64,000 nucleotides of DNA from CBDDBH01 sp965225625 (lineage in GTDB: Bacteria; Pseudomonadota; Gammaproteobacteria; JADZEE01), in contig CBDDBH010000023.1 in NCBI GenBank assembly GCA_965225625.1, positions 62,001-126,000 on the forward strand. Reading direction: 5' to 3'. Below are positions 36,301 to 45,181 of the stretch, piece by piece; the first letter of the stretch is position 1; each line of letters opens with the position of its first letter. Made by a program: the position numbers and the translations under genes. The notes under the pieces are model-generated. The model was not told where the DNA came from. It saw only the letters and a list, made by a program, of their open reading frames with translations, and searched no databases.

Positions 36301-38381
36301 AGTTGTACGATCTCGATGTTTTTGAAGCCGTCGAGGGCGCCCTGGAATCCGGGCGGCACGACGATGGTGGTCTCGTCTGATTCAATTATCGCGGGCCCGA
36401 TAACTTCGTTGCCGGGGGTCAGTCGGGCAAAATCATAAATTGCGGTGTCGATGAAACGCTCGTCCTTAAAATAGGCCGGGCGTTCGCCTTTTTGCGCGGA
36501 GCCGGCATCAGTGCCGCCCAGCGGTTTCGACTTGGGTTCAAAGTCGTGTATGACGCCTTCACCTTTAACCATGTAGGAAACGATGGCGCGACCGGCTTCG
36601 GGGTAGGCCGAGCCGGCGCCGTACAGATCGGTGTAGGCGGCATCAAATAACTCGCCCAGTGCCGCTGCATCCGCCTCGGTATATTCCTCTTTCAGTTCGA
36701 GTTGCATCGGTACGGTATTGATCTGCAACATGTACTTCATATCGACGTACACGCGGATATCGAAGCTGCCGGCCTCAGCGCCGCCGTGCTGCAACTCCGT
36801 ACGCACGCGGTCTCGTAGCCCACCGATATTGTCATTCAACACCTGCGCGGTAATTGGTAGCGTCCGGTAGTCATATTTAATATAAGTATGGCCGATTGGG
36901 GACGTGGCCAGTCCGAGCGCGGAGTAAACCGATGATGATACGGGGATGACGGCTTTTTTTGCGCCCAGCGTTGCGCCCATGCGCGCGACGTGTATTGGCC
37001 CGGCGCCGCCGAAACTGAACAGCACGTAATCGCTGACATTTAAGCCACGGCGAACAGTCATGCCCATGATCAGGTCAGCCATGTGTGCGTTGATGATTTC
37101 ATAGGCGCCGTGCGCAGCCTCAATGACGTCCATGCCGAGACCGGAGGCTACCCGTTCAAAGACATCCCGGGATTTTTGCGGCTGCAACTGCATACGGCCG
37201 CCGTTGAAATAATCGGGATTGACATAGCCCAGCAGTACGGCCGCGTCGGTAATTGTCGCCTCCTCGCCGCCAAATCCGTAGCAGGCGGGTCCCGGGTTGG
37301 AACCGGCGCTCTGCGGGCCTACATGGATAGTGCCGAGTTCCGGATCCGTGTGCACGATTGTGCCGCCGCCTGCGCCGATGGAAACGATATCGAGGGTTGG
37401 ATACAGGGTGCTGTATTTTTCTATGCGCGGCTCGCGCGAAAATGTCTCCTTGCCATTGGTGACGACGCTGACGTCGAAAGTGGTGCCGCCGACATCGGTT
37501 GAGATGATGTTGTCATAGCCCAGAATACGTCCCAAGGTCTGTGTCGCTTTCACCCCGCCGGCAGGGCCTGAATGCACCGTTGCCACCGGCATGACGGAAT
37601 CCGAGTAGGCGATGGCGCCGTCGGCTTTCATCAGCAGCAGGCGCGATTTGAGTCCTCTGGATTTCAGAAACTGCGAAATCGATTGCATGTAGCTACGCGT
37701 TGCCGGGCCGACGTAGGCGTCCAGCACGGTGGTGATAAACCGTTCGTATTCACCTTCCAGTGGCACGACTTCGTGCGAGGTGCAGTGATACATGTCGGGA
37801 TACAGTTCCGCGACGATATCGCGCGCGGCGGTTTCGTGCGCGCCGTTGCGGAACGACCACAAAAAGCAGATCGCGATGCTCTCTGCGCCGTTTGCTTTGA
37901 GCGCTGCAATGCCGGCCCGCACGTCGTCCTCATTCAGCTTCACCACTGTGGTGCCGGCCGAATCGATGCGTTCCTGTACCTCGCGAATGCGTTGCTTGGG
38001 CACCAGCGGTTCCGGTTTGATAGTGGTGGCCATGTGTTTGGTCTCGGCTTCGGAGAGACCGGTCCAGCGCGACAACCCCCGGGCGATATGAATGGTGTCG
38101 CGGCATCCCGTGGTCGTGAGCATGCCCACCTTGGCGCCGCTGCGCGTGGCGATGGCGTTGGTGCCTATTGTTGTTCCATAGGCTAAAGCCAGCGTCTCAC
38201 TTAACAGGGCGTCCAGCGTCAACGACAGCTTTTCCGCAGCAACTTCGATGGCATTGCCGACACCTTCGGAGAAGTCGTGAAAAGTCGTCAGCGCTTTACC
38301 AGTGATGATAGTGCCCTGTTCGTCGAGTATGACGACGTCTGTAAATGTTCCGCCGGTATCGACGCCGATTTTGTATTTCAC
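36297..38381 (-). CDS. HyuA-type hydantoinase/carboxylase subunit
   Basis: 694 residues with the ASKHA ATPase phosphate loop GVDTGGTFTDVV at the N-terminus and a second one, ISTDVGGTTFDVSVV. A FGGAGPIHVARMG block is typical of hydantoinase A, oxoprolinase and acetone carboxylase beta subunits. It uses ATP to activate substrate or bicarbonate together with the HyuB-type partner. It starts 42 bases after the SolA-like oxidase gene, so amine oxidation and this carboxylase or amidohydrolase are probably in one pathway. Confidence 0.85.
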   Translation of the reverse strand: MKYKIGVDTGGTFTDVVILDEQGTIITGKALTTFHDFSEGVGNAIEVAAEKLSLTLDALLSETLALAYGTTIGTNAIATRSGAKVGMLTTTGCRDTIHIARGLSRWTGLSEAETKHMATTIKPEPLVPKQRIREVQERIDSAGTTVVKLNEDDVRAGIAALKANGAESIAICFLWSFRNGAHETAARDIVAELYPDMYHCTSHEVVPLEGEYERFITTVLDAYVGPATRSYMQSISQFLKSRGLKSRLLLMKADGAIAYSDSVMPVATVHSGPAGGVKATQTLGRILGYDNIISTDVGGTTFDVSVVTNGKETFSREPRIEKYSTLYPTLDIVSIGAGGGTIVHTDPELGTIHVGPQSAGSNPGPACYGFGGEEATITDAAVLLGYVNPDYFNGGRMQLQPQKSRDVFERVASGLGMDVIEAAHGAYEIINAHMADLIMGMTVRRGLNVSDYVLFSFGGAGPIHVARMGATLGAKKAVIPVSSSVYSALGLATSPIGHTYIKYDYRTLPITAQVLNDNIGGLRDRVRTELQHGGAEAGSFDIRVYVDMKYMLQINTVPMQLELKEEYTEADAAALGELFDAAYTDLYGAGSAYPEAGRAIVSYMVKGEGVIHDFEPKSKPLGGTDAGSAQKGERPAYFKDERFIDTAIYDFARLTPGNEVIGPAIIESDETTIVVPPGFQGALDGFKNIEIVQL

Positions 38382-38423
38382 GGACTCTCCAATTTTTTGG
38401 TGCGCAATTGTCTGGTGATATCG

Positions 38424-39653
38424 TTAGCCGCGCCCGGTTCTTGCCAGCGTGACCGGACCGTAGTCGTATTGCGAACGGCCGTCTATGGCGAGCTCGCTCA
38501 TAATTTTGCCAAACAGGCTCGCAAACTTGTAAGACATCCCGGCGCCCACAGCGAAACTCACCTGCGGCGTTCCAGGCACTTGATCGAGTATACAAAAGTG
38601 GTCAGCTGGATGGGTGATGAGACACGTTTTGGTATAAAGGACCTTGGCGGCGAAACCAGGGATCCAGGCGTTGGTCCACGCGGCTAGAGCATTCTCGGCT
38701 TCCTTATCCGGATCGAAGCTGCGTTGGTCCGGATCGACCAGTTCCTGCAGGTCATCGATACCTGCTTTCGTTCCCGGCTCGCCGTAAACGGGAAATCCGT
38801 AGGGGTGACGATCCCCGAATAAATGGAAGATAGGGAAGCTGCCTAGCGCGAATCGCGTTAGATCCGAAGGCGTGAAATAAGTCACCTGTGAGCGAAATAC
38901 TTTTAGCGGCAGCGCCAAACCCAGACGCTGCAGCCAGCGCTCACCCCACGGCCCGGCCGCCAGCACCAAGTGCTTGCTACGAAAAATCCCACCTTCCGTG
39001 CGCAGCTCAACTTCATTGCCCCTGACCGAAAGTTCCAGCACGGGTGCGCCGGTTATGATTTGGGCGCCGTTGCGGCGGGCGCCAGCGATGTGTGCAGCGT
39101 TGCCTTTATGAGCATCCGCCAGACCGGTATTTGCAAAGTAGAGAGTGCGGACATCGTCGCCCAGACGAAACTGCGGGAAGCGGCGCATGCATTCGGCGGG
39201 GTCGATTTCTTCGACCGGAAGAGCTCGGCTACTGACGGCTTGGTGGATCTTTTCGAATGTCGCTTCGAATTCTGAACCGCGTTCGCACAGTTCAACTCCA
39301 CCGGTTGGGACAAATACCTGTTCGCCGGTATCGGCCTGCAGCGCTCTCCAGGTATCGATAGCCGCCGCGCCCAGATTGACCATGCCGGGATTAGAATATT
39401 GGTAGTGGGTGGCGCGGGAATGATCCTGACCACTGCCACGCGAGTGTCCGAGTTCGAATTGTTCGATCCCGAGTACGCGGCCACCGAGGCGGCGACTCAG
39501 CCAGTACAATGCCCCGCTTCCAATTGCACCCAGCCCCAGAACGATGCAGTCAAACTCTGTGCGTGGTGCGGCCGAGACGCTGCCGTGAGTGGCCGCTAGC
39601 GCCGCCGCGGCCAGTCCGGATTTTAAGATTCGCCGTCGGCTAATTTGAGACAT
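38424..39653 (-). CDS. Exported FAD-dependent amine oxidase (SolA/sarcosine-oxidase-like)
   Basis: About 409 residues from the ATG encoding MSQISRRRILKSG. That start carries a twin-arginine signal (SRRRILKSG plus AAAALAAT), so the folded flavoprotein is likely exported. The FAD motif DCIVLGLGAIGSGALYWL, EQFELGHSRGS and the C-terminal VGAGMSYKFA resemble N-methyl-tryptophan and sarcosine oxidases. It would oxidise an N-methyl amine with hydrogen peroxide release. It is the first gene of the eight-gene operon; the 126-base inverted-repeat element lies directly upstream. Confidence 0.8.
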   Translation of the reverse strand: MSQISRRRILKSGLAAAALAATHGSVSAAPRTEFDCIVLGLGAIGSGALYWLSRRLGGRVLGIEQFELGHSRGSGQDHSRATHYQYSNPGMVNLGAAAIDTWRALQADTGEQVFVPTGGVELCERGSEFEATFEKIHQAVSSRALPVEEIDPAECMRRFPQFRLGDDVRTLYFANTGLADAHKGNAAHIAGARRNGAQIITGAPVLELSVRGNEVELRTEGGIFRSKHLVLAAGPWGERWLQRLGLALPLKVFRSQVTYFTPSDLTRFALGSFPIFHLFGDRHPYGFPVYGEPGTKAGIDDLQELVDPDQRSFDPDKEAENALAAWTNAWIPGFAAKVLYTKTCLITHPADHFCILDQVPGTPQVSFAVGAGMSYKFASLFGKIMSELAIDGRSQYDYGPVTLARTGRG

Positions 39654-39713
39654 TGCACTCTTCGCTCGAATTGGTTGCGGGCGTGGCGCCGCCAACACAT
39701 CTGCGGAACACCA

Positions 39714-39839
39714 GCGCGCATATTGCATGAAGGCGCCGCACGATGCATTACAAACTGTCCTTTTCCGTCATTTACATCAAACCGTGATAGTACGCCGGTT
39801 TCAGCAGCATCGCGCGGCGCCTTCATGCAATCTGCGCGC
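39714..39839. repeat. 126-bp element with 33-bp terminal inverted repeats
   Basis: Arms at 39714-39746 and 39807-39839 match as inverted repeats in 31 of 33 bases, centred on TTGCATGAAGGCGCCGC. The interior of about 60 bases is unrelated and non-coding. It resembles a MITE or a large cruciform and sits in the divergent promoter region between the SolA-like and lipoprotein genes. Shorter matches to the arm occur near 60277 and 63490. From 39654 to 39932 nothing else is apparent. Confidence 0.65.
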
Positions 39840-39932
39840 TAACTTAGGTTTGGCGGCGTCGCTACCTTGGCGTGCTAACATTTCGTGTACCGAGCCGGTT
39901 GGGGGTCGTCGGTGTAATTGGGAGTGATACTA

Positions 39933-41294
39933 ATGAATCTACTTCGTGGAAATCTTTTCCTGTTGTTAGCGGCGACAAGCTTGCTTTTCGCCTGTTCCCA
40001 AGAAAATAGTGACCAGGCAACAGAACAACGCGCAAATGGTCCCGAAGCATCATCACCGATAGTTTCAGCCGCTGAACCGGAATTGGTGGACGCGCCCGTA
40101 TTACGCACGGTAGCGGATGAACTTGCCACCCGAATATCTATCTGCAAGATCCCCGATCCGCGAGTGCCGTCGTCCGCGTTCACTATATTCAACTCCGAGC
40201 GCAACGAACATGACGACTATTGGGTGCGGTACGAATGCAAAGAGACCTGTTCGCAGTGGCAACAGTGCCAGGCACCGGCCTATCTAAACGATAACGGAGA
40301 ACTCATAACTCACGGTCGAAAGCCCGATATTCCTAAGAAGGCCCTGGCCTTTGTGGTCGGTGGTATGGGCGGACAATTGGTGTTCAGTGAGGACGGTGAC
40401 AAGACAGTTGTGATCCATGCCGGCTCGGGTGGCACACGCTTTTATGTTGATGTCGCGCGCGTGCTGGAAGAGCGCTCGTCGGCTCGTACCGCTATGGTGC
40501 GCTGGGAGAAAGGTGTTATCGGTAGTGCCGTGCAGCCGCCGTTTGCAGGTCCGGTGCATTGGGGGTGGTATTCGCGCACGGCTGCCGAGGGCACGACTGT
40601 TCGGGCACTCAACTCGCGGCCGGCCAGCATCATAGCCTGGGTCCATGAGCATCTGGCCGGCGATGCTGAGTTTGGCACCTGGGGCTGCAGCATGGGCACT
40701 AACGCAACTTTTGGCCCGGTGCTTTGGCACGGACTGGATCCGATTATCGATTATCAATTGTTCGTTGGCGGGCCAAACATGTGGGACTTAAACGCCCAGT
40801 GTGGCCGGCGCCGCTATACAGAAGGTTACTGCGACCTTGACGGCACAACGTCGTGCAAAAACGACGGCGACTGCGCACTGTTAGGTGCTGGGGCGCATTG
40901 CCGGATGCCTCGACCTTATAGGGAAATCGATAAAGTCTTCGATGGCTTTGCCAACCATGTCCACGCGACCACCGCCTGCCAAATCGCCCAGGCAGACGAA
41001 ACAACTCAGCCATACCCGGCATTCGATCAGAGCAGCATGGCTTACATCGAATCAGCAGATTGGGAAATTGACCATCGCGTAGATTTCTTGGTTAACCTTG
41101 GCGCTGAGCAAGGCGCCACGCCGGCACAGTTGGGTGGCGATCGATACTGGGCGCTCGGCGATTTCCCATTTATCTTCAACCACATCCAGCCCGCCGAGAA
41201 CAAACAGTGGCACGCGTATCCGAACAGCCACCACTGTGATGGGATGAAATCGGGCGCCGGACACGATCTGATTATTTCGCGTATGGGGTTGTAA
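39933..41294 (+). CDS. Lipoprotein with alpha/beta-hydrolase (pectin acetylesterase-like) fold
   Basis: 453 residues from ATG, with a lipoprotein signal (LLLAATSLLFACS; Cys is the lipid anchor), followed by a disordered Ser/Glu/Ala linker. The catalytic domain has a GSGGT oxyanion-like loop, the nucleophile elbow GCSMGTN and a late SGAGHD that may supply the His. Several cysteines in the middle probably form disulfides. This resembles pectin acetylesterase/Notum-type serine hydrolases. It is probably an outer-membrane or periplasmic esterase. Its stop directly abuts the stop of the convergent LLM gene. Confidence 0.6.
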   Translation: MNLLRGNLFLLLAATSLLFACSQENSDQATEQRANGPEASSPIVSAAEPELVDAPVLRTVADELATRISICKIPDPRVPSSAFTIFNSERNEHDDYWVRYECKETCSQWQQCQAPAYLNDNGELITHGRKPDIPKKALAFVVGGMGGQLVFSEDGDKTVVIHAGSGGTRFYVDVARVLEERSSARTAMVRWEKGVIGSAVQPPFAGPVHWGWYSRTAAEGTTVRALNSRPASIIAWVHEHLAGDAEFGTWGCSMGTNATFGPVLWHGLDPIIDYQLFVGGPNMWDLNAQCGRRRYTEGYCDLDGTTSCKNDGDCALLGAGAHCRMPRPYREIDKVFDGFANHVHATTACQIAQADETTQPYPAFDQSSMAYIESADWEIDHRVDFLVNLGAEQGATPAQLGGDRYWALGDFPFIFNHIQPAENKQWHAYPNSHHCDGMKSGAGHDLIISRMGL

Positions 41295-42314
41295 CTAAAT
41301 TGCCTGGCGTTCGGCCGGCGGCGTCGCCAGCTCGTCGCGTACTTGCGCAGCGATTTCGAATGATCGCAACCGCGCAGCATGATCATAAATATGTCCAGTA
41401 ACCATGAGTTCATCGGGTTTGGCTAGATCGATGAATGCTTTGAGTTTGTCCCTTACTGTATCGGGCGAACCTACGGCAGAATAAATTAGCGCTCGCACGA
41501 CATTAGCCTTTTCCGCGGGCGAGCAAAAATCGTCGATGTTGTCGATGGGCGCTTGCACCGGGCCCGGCCTGCCGCGTCGCAGGTTGATGAATTGTTGCTG
41601 CAAGGAGGTAAAAAGCCGCCGTGCCTTGGCGTCAGAGTCAGCCGCGAACACGTTAAAGCCCGCCATCGCATGCGGCGCGCTGAGCTGCGCGGAAGGTTTG
41701 AAGTTGGCCCGATAAACCTCCAGCGCTTGCAGCAACGCCTCCGGGGCAAAATGGGACGCAAACGCGTAGGGCAGGCCGAGGGCGGCCGCGAGTTGCGCAC
41801 CGAATAAACTGGAACCGAGGATCCACAACGGCACGTTAAGGCCTGCTCCGGGCACCGCTCGGATGGTTTGATCCGGCTGCGCCGGTGCAAACAACGCCTG
41901 CAGTTCCATGACGTCGTGCGGAAAACGATCGGAGGTTGTGGCGAGATCACGACGCAAGGCCTGTGCTGTCATCATGTCGGTGCCGGGGGCTCGGCCAAGG
42001 CCTAAATCGATACGACCGGGGAAAAGTGATTCCAGCGTGCCGAATTGCTCGGCGATGACCAACGGCGAGTGATTAGGCAGCATGATGCCACCGGATCCAA
42101 CCCGGATCGTGTCTGTGCCCGCGGCAATGTGGCCGATTACGACAGATGTCGCGGCACTGGCGATGCCGGTCATGTTGTGGTGCTCGGCCAGCCAGTACCG
42201 ACGGTAACCGCAGCGCTCGGCATGTTGCGCGAGCGCGCGCGAATTTCGCAAGGCTTGACCCGCGTCGCCGCCCTCGACGATGGGGGAGAGGTCCAGCACA
42301 GAGAACGGGATCAT
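41295..42314 (-). CDS. LLM class flavin-dependent oxidoreductase (MsnO8-like)
   Basis: 339 residues with the luciferase-like TIM barrel. It opens MIPFSVLDLSPI, then has RYWLAEHHNMTGIASAA, VGSGGIMLPNHSPLVIAEQFG and a PGRIDLGLGRAPG segment. This is the signature of the MsnO8 subgroup, common but mostly uncharacterised. It uses reduced FMN and oxygen, or F420 in distant relatives. It is the last of four minus-strand genes with an Ldh-type dehydrogenase and two exported proteins, 28 bases after the 285-residue protein gene. Confidence 0.85.
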   Translation of the reverse strand: MIPFSVLDLSPIVEGGDAGQALRNSRALAQHAERCGYRRYWLAEHHNMTGIASAATSVVIGHIAAGTDTIRVGSGGIMLPNHSPLVIAEQFGTLESLFPGRIDLGLGRAPGTDMMTAQALRRDLATTSDRFPHDVMELQALFAPAQPDQTIRAVPGAGLNVPLWILGSSLFGAQLAAALGLPYAFASHFAPEALLQALEVYRANFKPSAQLSAPHAMAGFNVFAADSDAKARRLFTSLQQQFINLRRGRPGPVQAPIDNIDDFCSPAEKANVVRALIYSAVGSPDTVRDKLKAFIDLAKPDELMVTGHIYDHAARLRSFEIAAQVRDELATPPAERQAI

Positions 42315-42342
42315 TTACAGCATCCCCAATTCATCGGCGCAC

Positions 42343-43188
42343 TTAACGGTTTGCACGTTCGATCGTGTTCCCCGTTCCCGCGTCTTTCTGCATGCGGAAT
42401 TCCTCGGCGGGTATGCAATAGATCTGCTCGTCCCAATCGGCGCGTTTTTCACTGTTTCGTTTGTAAACCTTGGTGGCACTTTGCCACGGCTTGGTATAAA
42501 CGAGCGGATCGGTAAGCGTCATCGTCAGCTCCAGCGTATCGGCGTCTACCCGGCGATACCTTTCTTCCAGGTGCATCTCCTCGGAGTGCGGGTAGCCGTA
42601 CTTGTCCAGCCAGCTGCGCTGGTCAAAACCAAGCGACTCCACAATCAGCACGTCGCCCTCAATGTGGCCTACCGAATAGCCATTGAATGTCGGGAAGATC
42701 TGCTCCAACGTTGGAAGTTCGCGACCATCCATCCAGATCTCGCGCCAGGCGTGGCGATACTCAAAGAATTGAAAGATCCGATCCGGTAGCTGCACCATTT
42801 CAAAGGTCGAGTGCGGCGCAATGATCTCGACATTGAGGTTGCGTGGTATACCCATCGGCTCGCAGCGGCCCAAGGGATCATTGGTCTGCATCACCTTCGT
42901 CGGCCCATAGCCTGGGTGACTGGCTGCGTACATCGCTTTGCCCTTGTCCGTAAACGGTGCGTTCTCGGTTGGACCGATGTCCGGCAGCGGCAGGTTGACG
43001 GGATTGCGGCGCGCACCCGGCACATTACCGAAAGTGACAATGGGCGAGATGCGGTCCCAATCACCCGAGAAATCCTTTGGATTAAACGCGGGCTCGTCGG
43101 CACCGGCAGGCACCGGAATCATCGCTACTGTTGTTAAGATTATTGCGCTCGTAAGCGCAACGGCGCAGGTAAAAATTGCTGTTCGCAT
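42343..43188 (-). CDS. Exported conserved hypothetical protein
   Basis: About 281 residues from the ATG encoding MRTAIFTC; a start four codons upstream is possible. A clear signal peptide is followed by FSGDWDRISPIV and later FEYRHAWREIWMDGRELP, motifs I have seen in periplasmic proteins that neighbour DUF6152 proteins in xenobiotic-degrading proteobacteria. No catalytic motif is recognisable. It begins 15 bases after the DUF6152 gene stop. A structural or ligand-binding role is possible, with function unknown. Confidence 0.6.
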   Translation of the reverse strand: MRTAIFTCAVALTSAIILTTVAMIPVPAGADEPAFNPKDFSGDWDRISPIVTFGNVPGARRNPVNLPLPDIGPTENAPFTDKGKAMYAASHPGYGPTKVMQTNDPLGRCEPMGIPRNLNVEIIAPHSTFEMVQLPDRIFQFFEYRHAWREIWMDGRELPTLEQIFPTFNGYSVGHIEGDVLIVESLGFDQRSWLDKYGYPHSEEMHLEERYRRVDADTLELTMTLTDPLVYTKPWQSATKVYKRNSEKRADWDEQIYCIPAEEFRMQKDAGTGNTIERANR

Positions 43189-43203
43189 GCCAGTCTCCAA
43201 GTT

Positions 43204-43602
43204 CTACTCGTCCGGCTCTGTCTGCAGCGGCTCGCCATTCACCTCGAGCGTGATGATTGCGCCCGCGACCGGACTATTTTTGTGTGGTCGGTAGGTCACG
43301 GTGAGGGTGTCGCCGGGTTTTATTGATTTTCGCGTCCAACCGAGTTTCCTTAGCACGGGCGGGGTCCAGCGTATGGTCATCGCGTAATTGCGGACCTTGC
43401 CGTTTTCGTCTTTCGCATCGAGGTAGATCTGCACGTGCGGGAACGTAAACAAGAATTCCGTGGCGACGCCTGTCAACGGTCCAACGGTCTCGGGATCGAA
43501 GTACATGCCGCCACCATGGTGTGCAGATACCGGCGTGCTCAACACGCTGACAGCCAGCGTGATAAGGACTATCAAAAGTGATCGCCTGATGGCTATGGTC
43601 AT
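43204..43602 (-). CDS. DUF6152 family exported protein
   Basis: About 132 residues from the ATG encoding MTIAIRR. A signal peptide ending STPVSA leaves a mature HHGGGMYFD, and the body (LTGVATEFLFTFPHVQIYL... WTPPVLRKLGW...GDTLTVTYRPHKN) follows the DUF6152 pattern. Such proteins have a beta-rich OB-like fold, and the mature N-terminal His pair could bind metal. It sits between the Ldh gene and the exported hypothetical, forming a common neighbour pair. Function unknown. Confidence 0.75.
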   Translation of the reverse strand: MTIAIRRSLLIVLITLAVSVLSTPVSAHHGGGMYFDPETVGPLTGVATEFLFTFPHVQIYLDAKDENGKVRNYAMTIRWTPPVLRKLGWTRKSIKPGDTLTVTYRPHKNSPVAGAIITLEVNGEPLQTEPDE

Positions 43603-43667
43603 TGCTTCACTCCTCGATTTATACACGTCAGAATACAGAGTTTAAGAGCGCACTGTCATTCGGGTTG

Positions 43668-44792
43668 TCAACCGCGCCATTGTCCCCGCAGCGCCTCAAC
43701 ATCGAGTCCGTATTGTTGGGCGCGATCCACGAACGGTTGCCAGTGCGATTCGAGAATTTTCACATCCGCGCCTTTGGCTTCGTTTTTGAAGCCTCGCTCT
43801 CCCGGCAGAAAGATCTCCTCGACGCCGGGCCTGCGTTTTGCCGACTTTACCGTTCGTATAAAACGGTCGGCCTTGCTCTTCATCTCGGCGACAGGGCCAA
43901 AATGCGAAGGATCGATTACTAAAATGAAACTGCCGCCTACCGACCCCATTCCTTGCGGCTGCAGCCACGCTGAAACCGGGTGCGGAAGATCGGGGGTAAT
44001 GCGGGCTTGCGGAACGATCAGCGTCGCCAGCATTTCGGTGAAAATATTAAGCGCATAAGTGCGCGGATGCGCGAATACCGTTGGCGCGCGAGAGTCGCAT
44101 ACCCGGCCATAGCCATCGAACTCAACGATGTACGGCGCCGGGTCGTCGGTTAATTCGCCGCTGTCGGGATCGACCAGGTAGTCTCCGGGCAACTTTGTGC
44201 CGTTAAACGCGGCTTCGGAAATGTTGCCGTCGTGTGCGTCTATGCAAGCAATATCGCTGACCAGTGGGAACTGCTCGCCGGCCGGCAGGGACGCGCAAAA
44301 TGGTGCTCCCGACAGTTGGTTTTCCATACCTCCCCAGGGCGACACCAGTGGCAAACTGTTGTTGGTCGCCATTGCAAACATGTCTTGCTCCAACGCCAGT
44401 GACGTATAGGCAAAAAAGGCCCCTGCATCGTTGTGGTTGCGGGCCATCGCAATGGCGACAGCGTGTTCCTTGGCCTTGTCGATCGCAGCGTTGACGGCCC
44501 GGGTGAGCGTCCAGTAGCCGCTTGATTGTTTACCGTCAAACAGCACCCAGGTCGGTCCTTCAGCAACGCATTGCGGTTCCGCCTTGATATCCAAATCGCC
44601 GGTTTCCAGCGTGATGAAAATCGCATCCAACACACCCATACCCTGGGTGAGTTTTCCCATTCGGTCACCGATAGAAACGGCGCGTGCGACCGCCTCGGCG
44701 TGCTCGTCGCTTGCGCCCGCCGCGGACCATAGCGATTTGTATAAAAACTGCAGGAAATCCGGATTTTCCCGCCGAGACACTGCTTCCGTCAT
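43668..44792 (-). CDS. Ldh family (malate/L-lactate/ureidoglycolate-type) oxidoreductase
   Basis: 374 residues from the ATG encoding MTEAVSRREN; a start 28 codons upstream would overlap the divergent gene. The fold markers are GDRMGKLTQGMGVL, VAIAMARNHNDAGAF, the MATNNSLPLV cofactor loop and a late FLPGERG. These NAD(P)-dependent enzymes reduce 2-oxo acids or imines. The usual SxHxG catalytic segment appears here as RNHNDAG, so the active site is a variant. It heads a four-gene operon and is divergent from the VdcD-like gene. Confidence 0.8.
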   Translation of the reverse strand: MTEAVSRRENPDFLQFLYKSLWSAAGASDEHAEAVARAVSIGDRMGKLTQGMGVLDAIFITLETGDLDIKAEPQCVAEGPTWVLFDGKQSSGYWTLTRAVNAAIDKAKEHAVAIAMARNHNDAGAFFAYTSLALEQDMFAMATNNSLPLVSPWGGMENQLSGAPFCASLPAGEQFPLVSDIACIDAHDGNISEAAFNGTKLPGDYLVDPDSGELTDDPAPYIVEFDGYGRVCDSRAPTVFAHPRTYALNIFTEMLATLIVPQARITPDLPHPVSAWLQPQGMGSVGGSFILVIDPSHFGPVAEMKSKADRFIRTVKSAKRRPGVEEIFLPGERGFKNEAKGADVKILESHWQPFVDRAQQYGLDVEALRGQWRG

Positions 44793-44905
44793 TGCAAGGC
44801 TCCAGGCTAGTGAGGGCCAGATTATAGTGCTTCCTCTCGTGCGGAACCCGCTTGGTGACGCTTGGTGTTCAGTCATTCACCGGTTCGAGTAAACTGTCGG
44901 TTATC

Positions 44906-45163
44906 ATGTCTGCAGAACTTTCGTGTCCACGCTGCCGCGCCGCGGCGCCGCATTGCCGTGTAGAGCATCAAGGCATCGAGGACGGCGAAGTCGTTTGGAC
45001 GGTGTTCAGTTGTGCGCAATGTTCGTTTAACTGGCGTGATACCGAACCGGACGTATCAATTCGCTATGAAAACCGCGAACCGTGGCTGCGTATGGATCCG
45101 AGTGAACCTGAACGCTACCGCTACAATCCGCCGCCCGTCGGCGAACCAACATCGTCCGAGTAG
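44906..45163 (+). CDS. Small zinc-ribbon protein, phenolic acid decarboxylase subunit D (VdcD)-like
   Basis: 85 residues from the ATG encoding MSAELSCP. Two Cys-x2-Cys pairs (SCPRCRAAAP and SCAQCSFNWRDTEP) form a zinc ribbon, and the C-terminal Asn/Pro-rich RYRYNPPP matches VdcD/ShdD, the small subunit that accompanies UbiD-type hydroxybenzoate decarboxylases. Its usual partner VdcC is not adjacent; the only UbiD gene in the window is at 29533. It leads the aromatic cluster on the plus strand. The start lacks a clear ribosome site. Confidence 0.7.
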   Translation: MSAELSCPRCRAAAPHCRVEHQGIEDGEVVWTVFSCAQCSFNWRDTEPDVSIRYENREPWLRMDPSEPERYRYNPPPVGEPTSSE

Positions 45164-45181
45164 CCCTGCGCAGGCTCGAAC

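Noticed and set aside
39714..39839. Integron attC site
   Set aside because: Arms are too long and too perfect, the core-site sequences are absent and no integrase or cassette array is present.
39623..39927. Short open frames across the 126-bp inverted-repeat element
   Set aside because: They exist on both strands only because the arms mirror each other; no ribosome site or recognisable protein pattern.
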